From: CAVTLG01 sp963735495
GTDB taxonomy: Bacteria > Chloroflexota > Ktedonobacteria > Ktedonobacterales > Ktedonobacteraceae
Assembly: GCA_963735495.1 (NCBI GenBank)
Contig: CAVTLG010000009.1
Span: forward strand, 1,240,001 to 1,304,000
Length of the DNA stretch: 64,000 bases
Reading direction: 5' to 3'
In this document: piece by piece, positions 38,190 to 46,894 of the stretch
How positions within the stretch are numbered: position 1 is the first letter of the stretch
Layout of the letters: every line of letters starts with the position of its first letter
Program-made: the position numbers and the translations under genes
Notes under the pieces: model-generated
The model's database searches: none
What the model was told of the DNA's origin: nothing
The model's input: the letters and a program-made list of their open reading frames with translations, nothing else

Positions 38190-40325
38190 TCATTGCTCGA
38201 ACCGGGTCTCCTCGTTGGCCGCCTGCAAGTGCTCGTTGACGCTGTCGTGCTCCTCTAGCATGGCCTGCACTTCTGCCTGGGTGGTGACCAGTTCCTGTTC
38301 CAGAGCAGCAATCCGCGCAGCCGTGTCTGCGCGCTTGCTTCGTCTGCCCGGCAGAGCACGAAGGGCGACGGGCTCTACTGCCTGGGGAGCAAAGGGAAGA
38401 CGCTCTTCAAACAGGACCAGAAAACAGAGGGCCGTGGAGGATTCCTTGAGCGGCACGACGGTGATTCGCACCACCCTGGTTGTACCGCTCACATGCAGAC
38501 CTTCCCTTATGATAGGGTGCCCCTCCTTTTGAGCCGCATGGATAGCTGTGCGCAGGCCCAGTTTTAGTCCGTCACGTGCCCATTTGAGGAGATGGAAGTT
38601 CGCCCTTCCTGTTGCTGGCTCCAGATAGGGGCTGGTGCGCCCGCGAATGTGGAGAATCTGCATCTCGGCATCAATGACCACGCTGGCTGGGACATAGGTG
38701 GTGAGCAACAGACGGTCGGCTTCTTGTTGAACATCAAACGCTTGTATCATAGCTTCTGCTCCCTGGGTGACACTTGCTTCCCTGATTTTGATGGTACGCT
38801 CATCTCCAGCTACAGGCTTACTGAGTGAGGAGTTTCTCCCCCAGCTTTTTTTGGTAAATAGTTTCTGGCGTTGCTCCACAGGCGTGAAAAGCGCGGAGCC
38901 GAGACCAACACTTTCCGAGGTACCCAACAAGAGGAACCCATGCGGATTGAGGGCATAATGCAAGGTCTGCAATACGTTCTCCTGAAGCGCTGGAGTCAGG
39001 TACATGAGTACGTTGCGGCAACTGACCAGATCTAGTCGCGAGAACGGCGGATCGTTCGCCACATTGTGTCGTGCAAAGACACAGCGTTCTCGCAGAGCCT
39101 TGCTGATCTGGTACCGCTCTCTCCTGCTATCCATGGGAACAAAAAACCGCTGCAAGCGCTGCGGAGAGATCGCCTGCATGGTCTTCATCAGGTAGATGCC
39201 CGCCCTGGCTTGCTTGAGAGCCATCGCATCGATGTCAGTTGCAAAGAGTTGGAAGGGGAGCAGAAGCGCACGCTCTTCCAGAAACTCGAGTAAACAGATA
39301 GCGAACGAATACACTTCCTCGCCAGTGGAACATCCCGCGACCCATATTCTGATGGAGTTCCCTGGGGAGAGATTCTGCACCAACGTAGGAAAGACCAGAC
39401 GAGACACGGTTTCAAAGATACTGGCATCGCGAAAAAAACTGGTCACGTGGATCAGAACTTCCTGGCTTAAGGCTTCCACTTCAGCAGGATGCTCATCCAG
39501 GTATGTGGCGTATGCGAGAAGCTGATCGATCTGCACCACCGCCATACGGCGAAAGATGCGCCGTTGCAGCGTGGCGGGCCGATACGAGAGAAAATCAACA
39601 TCGGTGGCACGCCCCAACAGCAAGCGAATCCTCGTGAACGCCTGCTGCTCGGGAGCAGTGAGCGTGCGAGGCTCCAGCGAGATAGCAGCGGTGAGGGCCG
39701 GATGCCTGTTAAGGGTAATCAACGCAAGCGCGATCTCCTCTGGTGGCAGAATCTGATCCACGCACCCAGCCGCAATCGCATGCTGGGGCATCTGCGGATA
39801 CTTCGCTGACTGCACACATTGGGCAAAGGTCATGCCCCCGCGCGCCTTGATGGCCGCAAGGCCCATTGTGCCATCAGAGGCGGTCCCCGAGAGGAGCACT
39901 CCGATGGCCTGATGGTTCCGATCCTGCGCAAGCGAACGAAAGAACCGGTCAATGGTAAGGTGTGGACCACCGTGCTGTGTGCGTGGCTGAAGCTGGAGGA
40001 TGCCCTGCGAGAGGGTCAGATCGGTGTTCGGAGGGATAATATAGACATGGTCCGGTTCCACCATCATCTGATCCTGAGCAGCACACAGAGGCATCTTTGT
40101 CACCCGTGCAAGCAGATCGGGTAAGATACTACGATGAGAGGGGTCAAGGTGCTGCACAAAGATGTAGGCCATACCCGTCGTCGTTGGCAAGCGCTCTAAC
40201 AAGCGAGTAAATGCATCCAGGCCACCTGCAGAAGCTCCAATCCCCACAATAGGAAAGGATGCGTACCCTGCCAGGGGCACATCAGGTCGCAGTGCGTCCA
40301 TGAGATCTATTCTCACATCAACCAT
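38190..40325 (-). pseudogene. CheB-CheR half of a frameshifted chemosensory fusion
   Basis: A 711-residue frame. CheB methylesterase domain: Ser in GIGASAGGLDAF, His in FVQHLDPSHRS and Asp in SGTASDGTMG. CheR methyltransferase follows with the SAM site VAGCSTGEEVYSFAI and the RNVLMYL block. Then a linker/PAS-like part and a coiled coil that ends abruptly at ANEETRFEQ. In intact relatives that position continues as SSNEELQ; here one additional base near 38200 shifts the frame and creates a stop. The two enzyme domains are complete. No receptor or CheA is nearby, so it probably acts in a non-chemotactic signalling branch. Confidence 0.8.
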
Positions 40326-40775
40326 GCATTTCCCCTTTCAGACCAATTGCTTCTCGTGTGGATCACGATAGAGTGACGACCTCACCATTCTAGATACTGC
40401 ATGCACGCAAGGGAGATCACTATCCTGGGCGCAAAGAGCAAGGAGGCTCCGACAGGAGTTGATACGTCCCATTTTCAGGTTGGGATCATGATTCCTGCCA
40501 GAAGAGGGGGAGTTCATCTGTTGACAGCAACGCCAGCCGTTGAGGAAAGAGATGGACATGCCATTACGCAGTGTTCTTCTGTGATTGTGGGCTTCCACTG
40601 CCAGTATCTCCGGGTCTGCATGGCATTCTCTTCCACAAAATGCTCTGTCTGGTCAATGGTTTCGACGCGCACATGGGTAACGGCGTTCCCACACCTATCT
40701 ACCCTACCATTATAGCACAGACATTTCCAGCATTGCGCGCCAGAAAAGCGGAAGGGTGAACAAGGCCATAACTAG
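40326..40775. other. Intergenic region, no gene recognised
   Basis: 450 bp between the CheB start and the end of the next minus-strand gene. Open frames on both strands here have no family character, no start signals and codon patterns unlike neighbours. It presumably contains the promoter of the fusion gene on the minus strand. Confidence 0.4.
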
Positions 40776-41438
40776 CTACCCTCGTGGCTTCAGATAATAG
40801 GGATGTCTCACAGTAGCTATCCAGGTGCCGAATAAGCTCACAAGCCCTCCGCCCAGGCTCCAGAGGCACAACAGCAGGAATGAGATCATGAGACTCGCGG
40901 TTGTCAGAGAGGTCCCATTCATGGTCAGGTTGCCTGGATAATTGGGGAGAAGACGAACCAGAAAGATGATGAGGGCGTAGATAGCTCCTGCATAGGCCCC
41001 TGTCAGAAAGCCAAGCCGATGACGGACTGCGATCCTGCCCACCACAAAACCGGCTGCGAAGCCGATGAGGAGGCTTAGCACGAACGTGAGGAGTTCCAGT
41101 ACCGCCAGAGCAAGTGCCGTCTTGACCGTCAGCTTGTCCACGACAATTTGGAGACGTGCAGCATGAAACGTCCCCGTATTGATGAGCACAATCAGGATCG
41201 TGAGCAAGGCAGCAAGCACTCCTGCAATCACTCCAGTGATTAACGCAGAGGAGAAACCCCGTTGCGGAAGCGGAAAGGGCACGGGAGCAGTGTGATGGGA
41301 GCGCGAAGCGCGCAGTGGTACAGAAGACAATATTTTTGGCAAGAGTCCTTCACCATGCGGAGATGGCGACTGTTCATTGCCCGTCGTGGTTTCAAGATGT
41401 TGCGGTATCACGAGACCATTGGTTTCGTTTTGCATCAT
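40776..41438 (-). CDS. Polytopic membrane protein of unknown family
   Basis: About 220 residues. The first 65 are polar and Pro-rich (SPSPHGEGLLPK), followed by four hydrophobic segments: ALITGVIAGVLAALLTILIV, ALAVLELLTFVLSLLIGFAA, GAYAGAIYALIIFLVRLL and MISFLLLCLWSLGGGL. Gly-rich helices (AGFVVGRIAV) suggest tight packing. I start at the ATG at 41438, five bases after GGAG; the frame is open to 41453. Small membrane proteins follow on the same strand (GlsB-like, DoxX) but at distances of 150 bp or more are not clearly an operon. Confidence 0.7.
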   Translation of the reverse strand: MMQNETNGLVIPQHLETTTGNEQSPSPHGEGLLPKILSSVPLRASRSHHTAPVPFPLPQRGFSSALITGVIAGVLAALLTILIVLINTGTFHAARLQIVVDKLTVKTALALAVLELLTFVLSLLIGFAAGFVVGRIAVRHRLGFLTGAYAGAIYALIIFLVRLLPNYPGNLTMNGTSLTTASLMISFLLLCLWSLGGGLVSLFGTWIATVRHPYYLKPRG

Positions 41439-41595
41439 AATTCTCCATTGCAAAGCTGACGATTAGTCATTCCTGGATTTGACAAAACATCGTTATTCAC
41501 CACATTTACGTCTCTCACATTACGCTTCGTGACTGGTGCATGATGCAGGCTCCCACTATCCACATATCTCACCTTCACGCTGCCTGCACCCTTTG

Positions 41596-41901
41596 TTACG
41601 CTCTCGACCTACCCCTACCGCCAGAGATGGCGCGTAAAAGGGCAAGAAGCACACAGGCACCAATAAAGGCAATAACAATACTCCCAAGCAAGCCATAGGT
41701 ACTGCCGAAGCCCATGAGACCGGCCAACCACCCTCCCAGGAACGCACCAATAATGCCCACCACAATATCACCGATCAGCCCATACCCTCCCCCACGCATC
41801 ACGCGGCTCGCGAAAAAGCCGGCCACTAATCCCACAATCAGCCACGCAAGAAGGCCCCCTGGATTCAGGGCGGCGGCAAGAAGAAACAGTGCAAATGTCA
41901 T
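41596..41901 (-). CDS. GlsB/YeaQ/YmgE-family stress membrane protein
   Basis: A 101-residue protein with the Gly-rich repeats of this family: LLAWLIVGLVAGFFASRVM, GLIGDIVVGIIGAFLGGWLAGLMGFG and GLLGSIVIAFIGACVLLALLRAI. It has three membrane helices and a short basic tail. The family is often labelled transglycosylase-associated and is induced by envelope or acid stress, but its biochemical role is unknown. Length and pattern are normal. Confidence 0.9.
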   Translation of the reverse strand: MTFALFLLAAALNPGGLLAWLIVGLVAGFFASRVMRGGGYGLIGDIVVGIIGAFLGGWLAGLMGFGSTYGLLGSIVIAFIGACVLLALLRAISGGRGRSRA

Positions 41902-42041
41902 GATCTAGTCCTTTGCTTGATACCATGCAGAGGTATCTCTCTTTAAAAACGATGGTAGTATATCTACAAGTGTATTCCCTGGAATAGGATACTTCCAGCA
42001 AAACAGGGAATACAACGATAAAACGGTGAATAGACGAGCGA

Positions 42042-42266
42042 TCACATCAGGGGAACTGCAGTCTCAAGCTTCTTCAATGCGATCCGCACATCATCAACAA
42101 GTTCTGGCGTAAGCGTATTCTGTGTACGAGCAACGTCAGCTACGCGCCATGCGGTGTCCCACTCCACCTGGGAAAGAGCATCTTTTCTGCTATTGTTTTC
42201 CGCATAGTCGGTCAGGTATCTCTCTAAGCGCATGGAAAGGCGCGTTTGCGTTATGGTATCATTCAT
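42042..42266 (-). CDS. Small conserved-looking hypothetical protein
   Basis: A 74-residue protein starting MNDTITQTRLSMRLERYL at an ATG about eight bases after GAGGG. The frame is open further upstream (to 42350), but that part lacks coding character. It is charged and helical, with WDTAWRVADVARTQ and a C-terminal VRIALKKLETAVP. No family is recognised. It lies just downstream of the DoxX gene on the same strand, 90 bp away, and may be co-transcribed. Confidence 0.6.
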   Translation of the reverse strand: MNDTITQTRLSMRLERYLTDYAENNSRKDALSQVEWDTAWRVADVARTQNTLTPELVDDVRIALKKLETAVPLM

Positions 42267-42355
42267 TGTTTTACCCTCATCAGATGACTCCTGAGTCGCA
42301 GAACGGCTACCCAGGATAGCGCTCTCTTCTCCTTGCACAGAAAAGAGCACGCTGG

Positions 42356-43027
42356 CTATTCATCTCCTTTGTCAACAACAGGAGCACGTTGCACGGTTGT
42401 CGCCTCGGGCAGCGGCTTGCCAGTAAGGCGACCCGTCCAGGGCGTACCCAACAGCGGCAGGGCATAACGGTCGAGGCCGTAGTAGCCCCCAATGCGCCAT
42501 GCCAGGACCAGAAACAGGGCCAGAAATCCAAGAATGGGATTCGTGCTCACCGCGCCAGCCAGGATATAATTCAGGTTCATGAAAACGCCAAAGAATGCTG
42601 CAATCCCTGTCAGCAGCCCCAGGATCAGAGCGATACCGACGAGTACCTCTCCAAAAGTGACCACGTAGGCAAACAACGCGACATGTGGCAGCACAAAGCT
42701 CTGTAAAAAGGCAGCGTACCAACTTTGCACAGCAGGATTGGTTCCCTTTGTCTGGGCGACAGCACCCGCGATAAATCCCTTGAGAGCAGTACCGTCATGA
42801 CCACTAAAGACCCACGGACCTCCCTTGGAAGCTGCGCCAAAACTGCCAATGCTGATGGAATGCCCGGTCAGTTTTTCCCAACCGGCAGTGAGCCACTCAT
42901 ACCCAACGTAGACACGAACAATCAACCAGAACCATGCCATGCGCGTATCAGAGAACAAAAATCTTGCGATAGGGGGTTCGGGTATTTGTACGGCAGCCTG
43001 TGGCAGCAGAAACTTCGTGGTATTCAT
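42356..43027 (-). CDS. DoxX-family membrane protein
   Basis: A 223-residue protein with the DoxX/DoxD pattern: MAWFWLIVRVYVGYEWLTAGWEK at the first helix, FAYVVTFGEVLVGIALILGL, then FFGVFMNLNYILAGAVSTNP and the final LVLAWRIGGYYGLDRY. Four membrane helices with a periplasmic insert after the first. DoxD is a subunit of thiosulfate:quinone oxidoreductase in Acidianus; most bacterial DoxX proteins have an unproven role in redox or envelope stress. Length is above the common 130-170 residues because of the insert and a polar C-terminus. Confidence 0.85.
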   Translation of the reverse strand: MNTTKFLLPQAAVQIPEPPIARFLFSDTRMAWFWLIVRVYVGYEWLTAGWEKLTGHSISIGSFGAASKGGPWVFSGHDGTALKGFIAGAVAQTKGTNPAVQSWYAAFLQSFVLPHVALFAYVVTFGEVLVGIALILGLLTGIAAFFGVFMNLNYILAGAVSTNPILGFLALFLVLAWRIGGYYGLDRYALPLLGTPWTGRLTGKPLPEATTVQRAPVVDKGDE

Positions 43028-43472
43028 ACGATGCTCATCCTCTCGAATGGCTTTCCGAGTTTGTAGAAACTGACCATCCGAAACGAGTGGACTCGCCTGG
43101 CATCAGTCTGCTTCATTTTTTAGAGTGAAGAAATGCCCTCACCCTGTATTTGCGAAAAGGGTGACTTCCTGATGACCCATTCATCTCAGCGAGCAGGCCT
43201 GAACGCAAGAGAGCGAACAAGACAGACAAGAAAAGCTTGCATGCATAAGAAGAATAGGTGCACTCTTTCATGGGGGGAATATGACGAAAGGAGTGTGACG
43301 CATAGAATGCTCTCTTTCTCACTATCAGGTGGAGTTGCGCATGCCGAGAACTATTCTTAGCATCGAGATTGATACGTAGAACACAGCAAAAGAGTTTCAG
43401 TCTGCAAGAGATTGATGCAAGTGGAAGTGCGCAAGAAGATTTTTGCGTATTATCGTGTCACAGAAACCGTGT
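43028..43472. other. Intergenic region, no gene recognised
   Basis: About 445 bp upstream of the DoxX gene and downstream of the lectin gene. Short frames occur on both strands but none has a binding site or family character. It should hold the DoxX promoter on the minus strand. Confidence 0.4.
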
Positions 43473-44891
43473 TCAGGCTGCGGTCAGGCTCCACTCCTGG
43501 TTTGCCTGGCCACTCACTTCGCTCCACTGCTGCATCATTGTGCCATTGGACGTTGACCAGTTCGTATCGTCCAACACCTTCCCACTGAACCGATTCACGA
43601 TATAGTAAAATCCTGAGCCAGCAGAGGAAAGGCTCCATTCCTGGTCCGCCTGGCCGCTCACTTCGCTCCACTGCTGCACCGTCGTGCCGTTGGACGTTGA
43701 CCAGTTCGTATCGTCCAACACCTTCCCACTATGCCTATTCATGATATAGTAAAATCCTGAGCTGGCGGGGATGAAGCTCCATTCCTGGTCCGTCTGACCG
43801 CTTACCTCACTCCACTGCTGCATCACTGTACCGTTGGACGTTGACCAGTTCGTATCGTCCAACACCTTCCCACTATAATTATTCATAATATAGTAATAGG
43901 TACCCGCTACTGGCACTGCGGCGGTAGTTATGACTGGGGTTGGTGTCGGTGTCGGTGCTGGTTGTGGGGTTGGCGTCGGCGTCGGGACTGGCGCAGGTGC
44001 TGATTTCTGCGTCGACTTCGGTGTCGACTTCGGCACGGATTGGGTTCCGCCTTTCGTACCACCGGATGTCGTTGCTGTGCCACCAGATTTGCCTTTATGC
44101 CCTGGCGCTGGTTGTGTTTTTTTGGCGGGCACGCGAGCGGAAGATGGTGTCAGTGGTGGTGAGTATGAACTTATCGGACCCACAGCGGGTGTTTGCCCTG
44201 CCTGAGCAAGCGAGTTGTCCACTCTGTGGGTGTTGATTATAGCTACCATGGCTGGATCAAAAATAGTAGAAAGCAAGGCCACAATTGCCGCAGATACCAA
44301 TGCCATTGTCAGGATGGTGATCACAAATTTCCCATCATACGATGGCAACGCTGGTATCAATAACGGATGCGCTGGCGGCTGAGGAGCTGGTGATGCTGGT
44401 ATCAACTGGTTCCCTACTGCCGTCTGTTTGCTTACATCCACTGCGATAGGTACAGGCGTAACAGTCAAAAAGTTCAGCGTCACGTCTGCATCTTGTTCAT
44501 CGGCAAAAAAATGTATTGCTGGCTCAGGAGCATCTTCCTGCGATAGAATGGGTTGCACAGAATCAGGCGCGTCGTTATCCTGTACCTGAGAGAATTTCTT
44601 CATCAGCGAGAAGGCGGCCTGCGGGAAGGAAATTTCAGGTGCCTCTACAGTCGAGGCTTGAGCCTGCACTTCCTCTTCAACAATTTCAGGGTCTGGCATG
44701 AGGCTGACTGGTTGCTCACCAAGGAGTACGAAGTCCAGTCTATCTGCTTGCTCAACTGTCGAGGCATCCAGACCTGACTCATTCTCCTCTACAGCTTCCG
44801 CGTGACTGACCTGCCCGGTAAGATTGTAGTTGTTAAACGTGTAAAGCATACAATAATCCAGCGCATCCTGTGATAGATTTAGCAATTCCAC
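43473..44891 (-). CDS. Single-span membrane protein with C-terminal ricin-type lectin domain
   Basis: A 472-residue protein. Residues 1-190 are acidic and polar (cytoplasmic), residues about 205-230 form one membrane helix (FVITILTMALVSAAIVALLSTIF), and 240-330 are a Pro/Thr/Ser/Lys linker (PTPTPTPQPAP). Three near-identical beta-trefoil repeats end it: YYIMNNYSGKVLDDTNWSTS, QQWSEVSGQTDQEWS and so on, each with the Q-x-W-type motif of ricin B lectins. The domain would bind sugars outside the cell. Because a long cytoplasmic part precedes the helix, it looks like a signal-anchor receptor or wall-binding protein. The repeats are almost identical in DNA, pointing to recent duplication. Confidence 0.85.
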   Translation of the reverse strand: MELLNLSQDALDYCMLYTFNNYNLTGQVSHAEAVEENESGLDASTVEQADRLDFVLLGEQPVSLMPDPEIVEEEVQAQASTVEAPEISFPQAAFSLMKKFSQVQDNDAPDSVQPILSQEDAPEPAIHFFADEQDADVTLNFLTVTPVPIAVDVSKQTAVGNQLIPASPAPQPPAHPLLIPALPSYDGKFVITILTMALVSAAIVALLSTIFDPAMVAIINTHRVDNSLAQAGQTPAVGPISSYSPPLTPSSARVPAKKTQPAPGHKGKSGGTATTSGGTKGGTQSVPKSTPKSTQKSAPAPVPTPTPTPQPAPTPTPTPVITTAAVPVAGTYYYIMNNYSGKVLDDTNWSTSNGTVMQQWSEVSGQTDQEWSFIPASSGFYYIMNRHSGKVLDDTNWSTSNGTTVQQWSEVSGQADQEWSLSSAGSGFYYIVNRFSGKVLDDTNWSTSNGTMMQQWSEVSGQANQEWSLTAA

Positions 44892-45061
44892 GGAACTTCT
44901 ATACGCGCAACTGTCTTATCATCAATCGCACGTCTGGCGAGAGTTTAACCAATCTTCTATTTGCCTATAAAAAGGGTGCAAATTTCCCGTCGTACAGTTT
45001 ACGCAAAAGGTGGGTTTATAGCACACAATTTTTGCGCATTTTTTTCGTCAATTGTCATGCT

Positions 45062-45090
45062 ATTGACAAACTGGCTTCCAACGGGTATGC
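45062..45090 (+). promoter_or_regulatory. Strong sigma70-type promoter upstream of fur
   Basis: TTGACA (45062-45067) is 17 bases from TATGCT (45085-45090), so transcription should start near 45097. It faces fur, which begins 565 bases downstream, and the intervening transcript is highly structured. Confidence 0.75.
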
Positions 45091-45101
45091 TATCTCTATA
45101 G

Positions 45102-45120
45102 AAATGAGAATAATTCTCAT
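45102..45120 (+). promoter_or_regulatory. Fur box
   Basis: AATGAGAAT-A-ATTCTCATT is a perfect 9-1-9 palindrome of Fur-box type. It overlaps the predicted transcription start, so bound Fur would block the promoter. As fur lies downstream, this is probably autoregulation by iron. Confidence 0.8.
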
Positions 45121-45137
45121 TATTAGGGAGACCTAAT

Positions 45138-45655
45138 GTCAGGAACCCAATCGCCTGAAGGCGACGGGCTTGCGTGAGGAGGCCCACACCTGACCAGACT
45201 CAGCCACCAGAGGAACCCTCTTAAACAGTCAGAAACGACGCTAGCGCGTCCGCTTAAAAGGCCGCCAGAAACGAAGCTAGCGCTTCTAGCCTACGGCTCA
45301 TCTGGCGGAGCGGAGTGCGCGCTATCGCGCTCATCTGACTGAGAGGAGGCAACGCTGACGGGGCTACGTTCCTGGCGAAATAGGTACCTTCAGATGCCAC
45401 CTCAGTCTGAAGCTCTACGGTGCAACATTAAACAGGACGACAGGGTTACTCCAGTGTGTTGCACGTCAAACCGTTGGATAACGTTGTCGAGAGGGGTTGG
45501 AAGCAATTCCAACGTGACAAGCCGCTTACGCGGGAGTTTGGCCGTTCTCCCAAAACGGCTCCCCTCACGGGGCGAGAAGGATGCAGGGAACGCGCCGTAG
45601 CCGCGGCCTTTGTTTCCTCCCACTGCGTGAACGCGGGTGGATCTCCATAAAGGAG
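45138..45655 (+). ncRNA. Long structured RNA in the fur leader (candidate IscB-type omega/HEARO RNA)
   Basis: About 515 bases without a credible gene but with many perfect stems: TCGCC-TGAA-GGCGA (45151-45164), an outer CAGTCAGA/TCTGACTG stem (45226/45334), a nested CCGCCAGA/TCTGGCGG stem (45262/45301), CTTCAGA/TCTGAAG (45388/45406), GTGCAAC/GTTGCAC (45420/45458), GTTGGAA-GCAA-TTCCAAC (45496-45513) and GCCGTT/AACGGC near 45542. The multi-stem layout resembles HEARO/omega RNAs of IscB transposons, which I recall as abundant in Ktedonobacter, but no IscB frame follows. It could be an orphan transposon RNA inserted between promoter and fur, or a native leader. The family assignment is inference. 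Confidence 0.5.
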
Positions 45656-45660
45656 TTTTT

Positions 45661-46074
45661 ATGAAAGATACATTGAATACAAATGCACAGGCGGTTCTGA
45701 ATGCTGTGCGCTCCACAGGAGATCATCCAACGGCCCTGGAGGTCTACGAGATGGTCAAGCAAGAACGACCGCGCATAGGATTGGCGAGCATTTACCGTAT
45801 CTTACATCTTCTGGTCGAGCAGGATCACATTCGGGAGTTGCGGCTGGGCGATGAGAGTTGCCGTTATGATGCTCGCACTGAGCGCCATGACCATGCCATC
45901 TGCAAATCCTGTGGAATACTGCTTGATTTACCAATAGATGTCAGGCTCTCGCAGCAAACGCTCGAATCTGCTGCCCATGCTGCTGGCATTGTTTTAGAAT
46001 CGTATGAAATACGTTTATATGGATTATGTTCGTCATGCCGGGCGGCACAGAATCGTACCATGGCGAGTAATTAA
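45661..46074 (+). CDS. fur: Fur-family metal-dependent regulator
   Basis: A 137-residue protein. The winged-helix part covers 1-70 (HPTALEVYEMVKQERPRIGL, SIYRILHLLVEQ). The metal-binding half has HDH at 76-78 and two C-x2-C motifs, C81/C84 (CKSCG) and C123/C126 (CSSC), a structural zinc site typical of Fur and PerR. I start at the ATG at 45661, nine bases after AAAGGAG. A Fur box lies near the distal promoter, and a VIT-type iron transporter follows 25 bases downstream, so iron sensing is the best guess; PerR- or Zur-type sensing cannot be excluded from sequence. The symbol is provisional. Confidence 0.85.
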   Translation: MKDTLNTNAQAVLNAVRSTGDHPTALEVYEMVKQERPRIGLASIYRILHLLVEQDHIRELRLGDESCRYDARTERHDHAICKSCGILLDLPIDVRLSQQTLESAAHAAGIVLESYEIRLYGLCSSCRAAQNRTMASN

Positions 46075-46099
46075 CCCCTTCTTCCAGGAGATTATACAT

Positions 46100-46720
46100 A
46101 TGTCATTAGAACAACAATCAGATGCTATACCAACTAATCTGGCTGGGCGTCAGGCATCTACGACGAAAGAGCCAGCAGAGCTGGTCCAGACGCCCAAAAC
46201 GGTGCGCGCAGAGATCGCTGAACTCTTTCATGCGGCAACCTCTGAAGATGATGCCTCGCGTCAGTTTCTGTTACGGGTCGTACAACCAGGGCTAGCTGGT
46301 TTGATGGATGGTTCGGTCTCAACGCTGGCACCCATTTTTGCCACTGCCTTTGCTACAAAAATGCCCTTTACCGCTTTTCTGGTTGGTATGGCCTCAGCAA
46401 CCGGGGCAGGTATCAGTATGGCCTTCTCGGAAGCGTTGTCTGATGATGGACAGTTGACCGGTCGAGGCAGTCCTGTTGTACGTGGAGCAATTACCGGTAT
46501 CATGACGTTCTTTGGTGGTGCGCTCCACACCTTGCCGTTTCTCTTACCGGACTTACACGCTGCGCTTTTCACCGCTTATCTGGTTGTTGCGTTTGAACTC
46601 ATCGTTATATCGGCGATCCGTCACCGCTATTTTGGGACAAGCTGGTGGCTATCAGCCGTGCAAGTGATCGGGAGTGGCGCGCTGGTCTTTGCCGCCGCCT
46701 TTATCTTCGGTAGCGCATAA
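46100..46720 (+). CDS. VIT1/CCC1-family iron transporter (MbfA-like)
   Basis: A 206-residue membrane protein. After a polar N-terminus of about 70 residues comes the family's first-helix motif, GLAGLMDGSVSTLAPIFATA, then FLVGMASATGAGISMAFSEAL with the conserved Glu, and three more helices ending in VFAAAFIFGSA. It matches the C-terminal transporter domain of MbfA, which exports Fe(II) or Mn(II), but lacks MbfA's N-terminal ferritin-like domain. AGGAG lies about ten bases before the ATG. It is co-transcribed with fur, so iron efflux is the likely role. A perfect terminator follows. Confidence 0.85.
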   Translation: MSLEQQSDAIPTNLAGRQASTTKEPAELVQTPKTVRAEIAELFHAATSEDDASRQFLLRVVQPGLAGLMDGSVSTLAPIFATAFATKMPFTAFLVGMASATGAGISMAFSEALSDDGQLTGRGSPVVRGAITGIMTFFGGALHTLPFLLPDLHAALFTAYLVVAFELIVISAIRHRYFGTSWWLSAVQVIGSGALVFAAAFIFGSA

Positions 46721-46739
46721 CTTTTTACCGCTTTTCGTT

Positions 46740-46793
46740 TGGTCCCTCAATACAAAACAGCATATGCATTGAGGGACCACTCTGCTTTTTTTC
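46740..46793 (+). terminator. Intrinsic terminator of the fur operon
   Basis: The perfect 12-base arms TGGTCCCTCAAT (46740-46751) and ATTGAGGGACCA (46768-46779) are followed within six bases by eight T. This is the best rho-independent terminator in the window. Confidence 0.85.
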
Positions 46794-46894
46794 TTTCACC
46801 TGTCACTCGTCTTCTGAGTCATTGGCAGAGTCATCTGATGTGCAGTTATGTCCACATAGGGAATTGCCAGGCAGCCCAATTGCAGTCATCTTCT

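Noticed and set aside
40338..40715. Overlapping frames on both strands in the gap upstream of CheB
   Set aside because: No start signals, no recognisable motifs, composition unlike neighbours.
45402..45716. Open frames within the structured RNA region on both strands
   Set aside because: The translations have no family character, and the sequence is explained better by multiple perfect stems.
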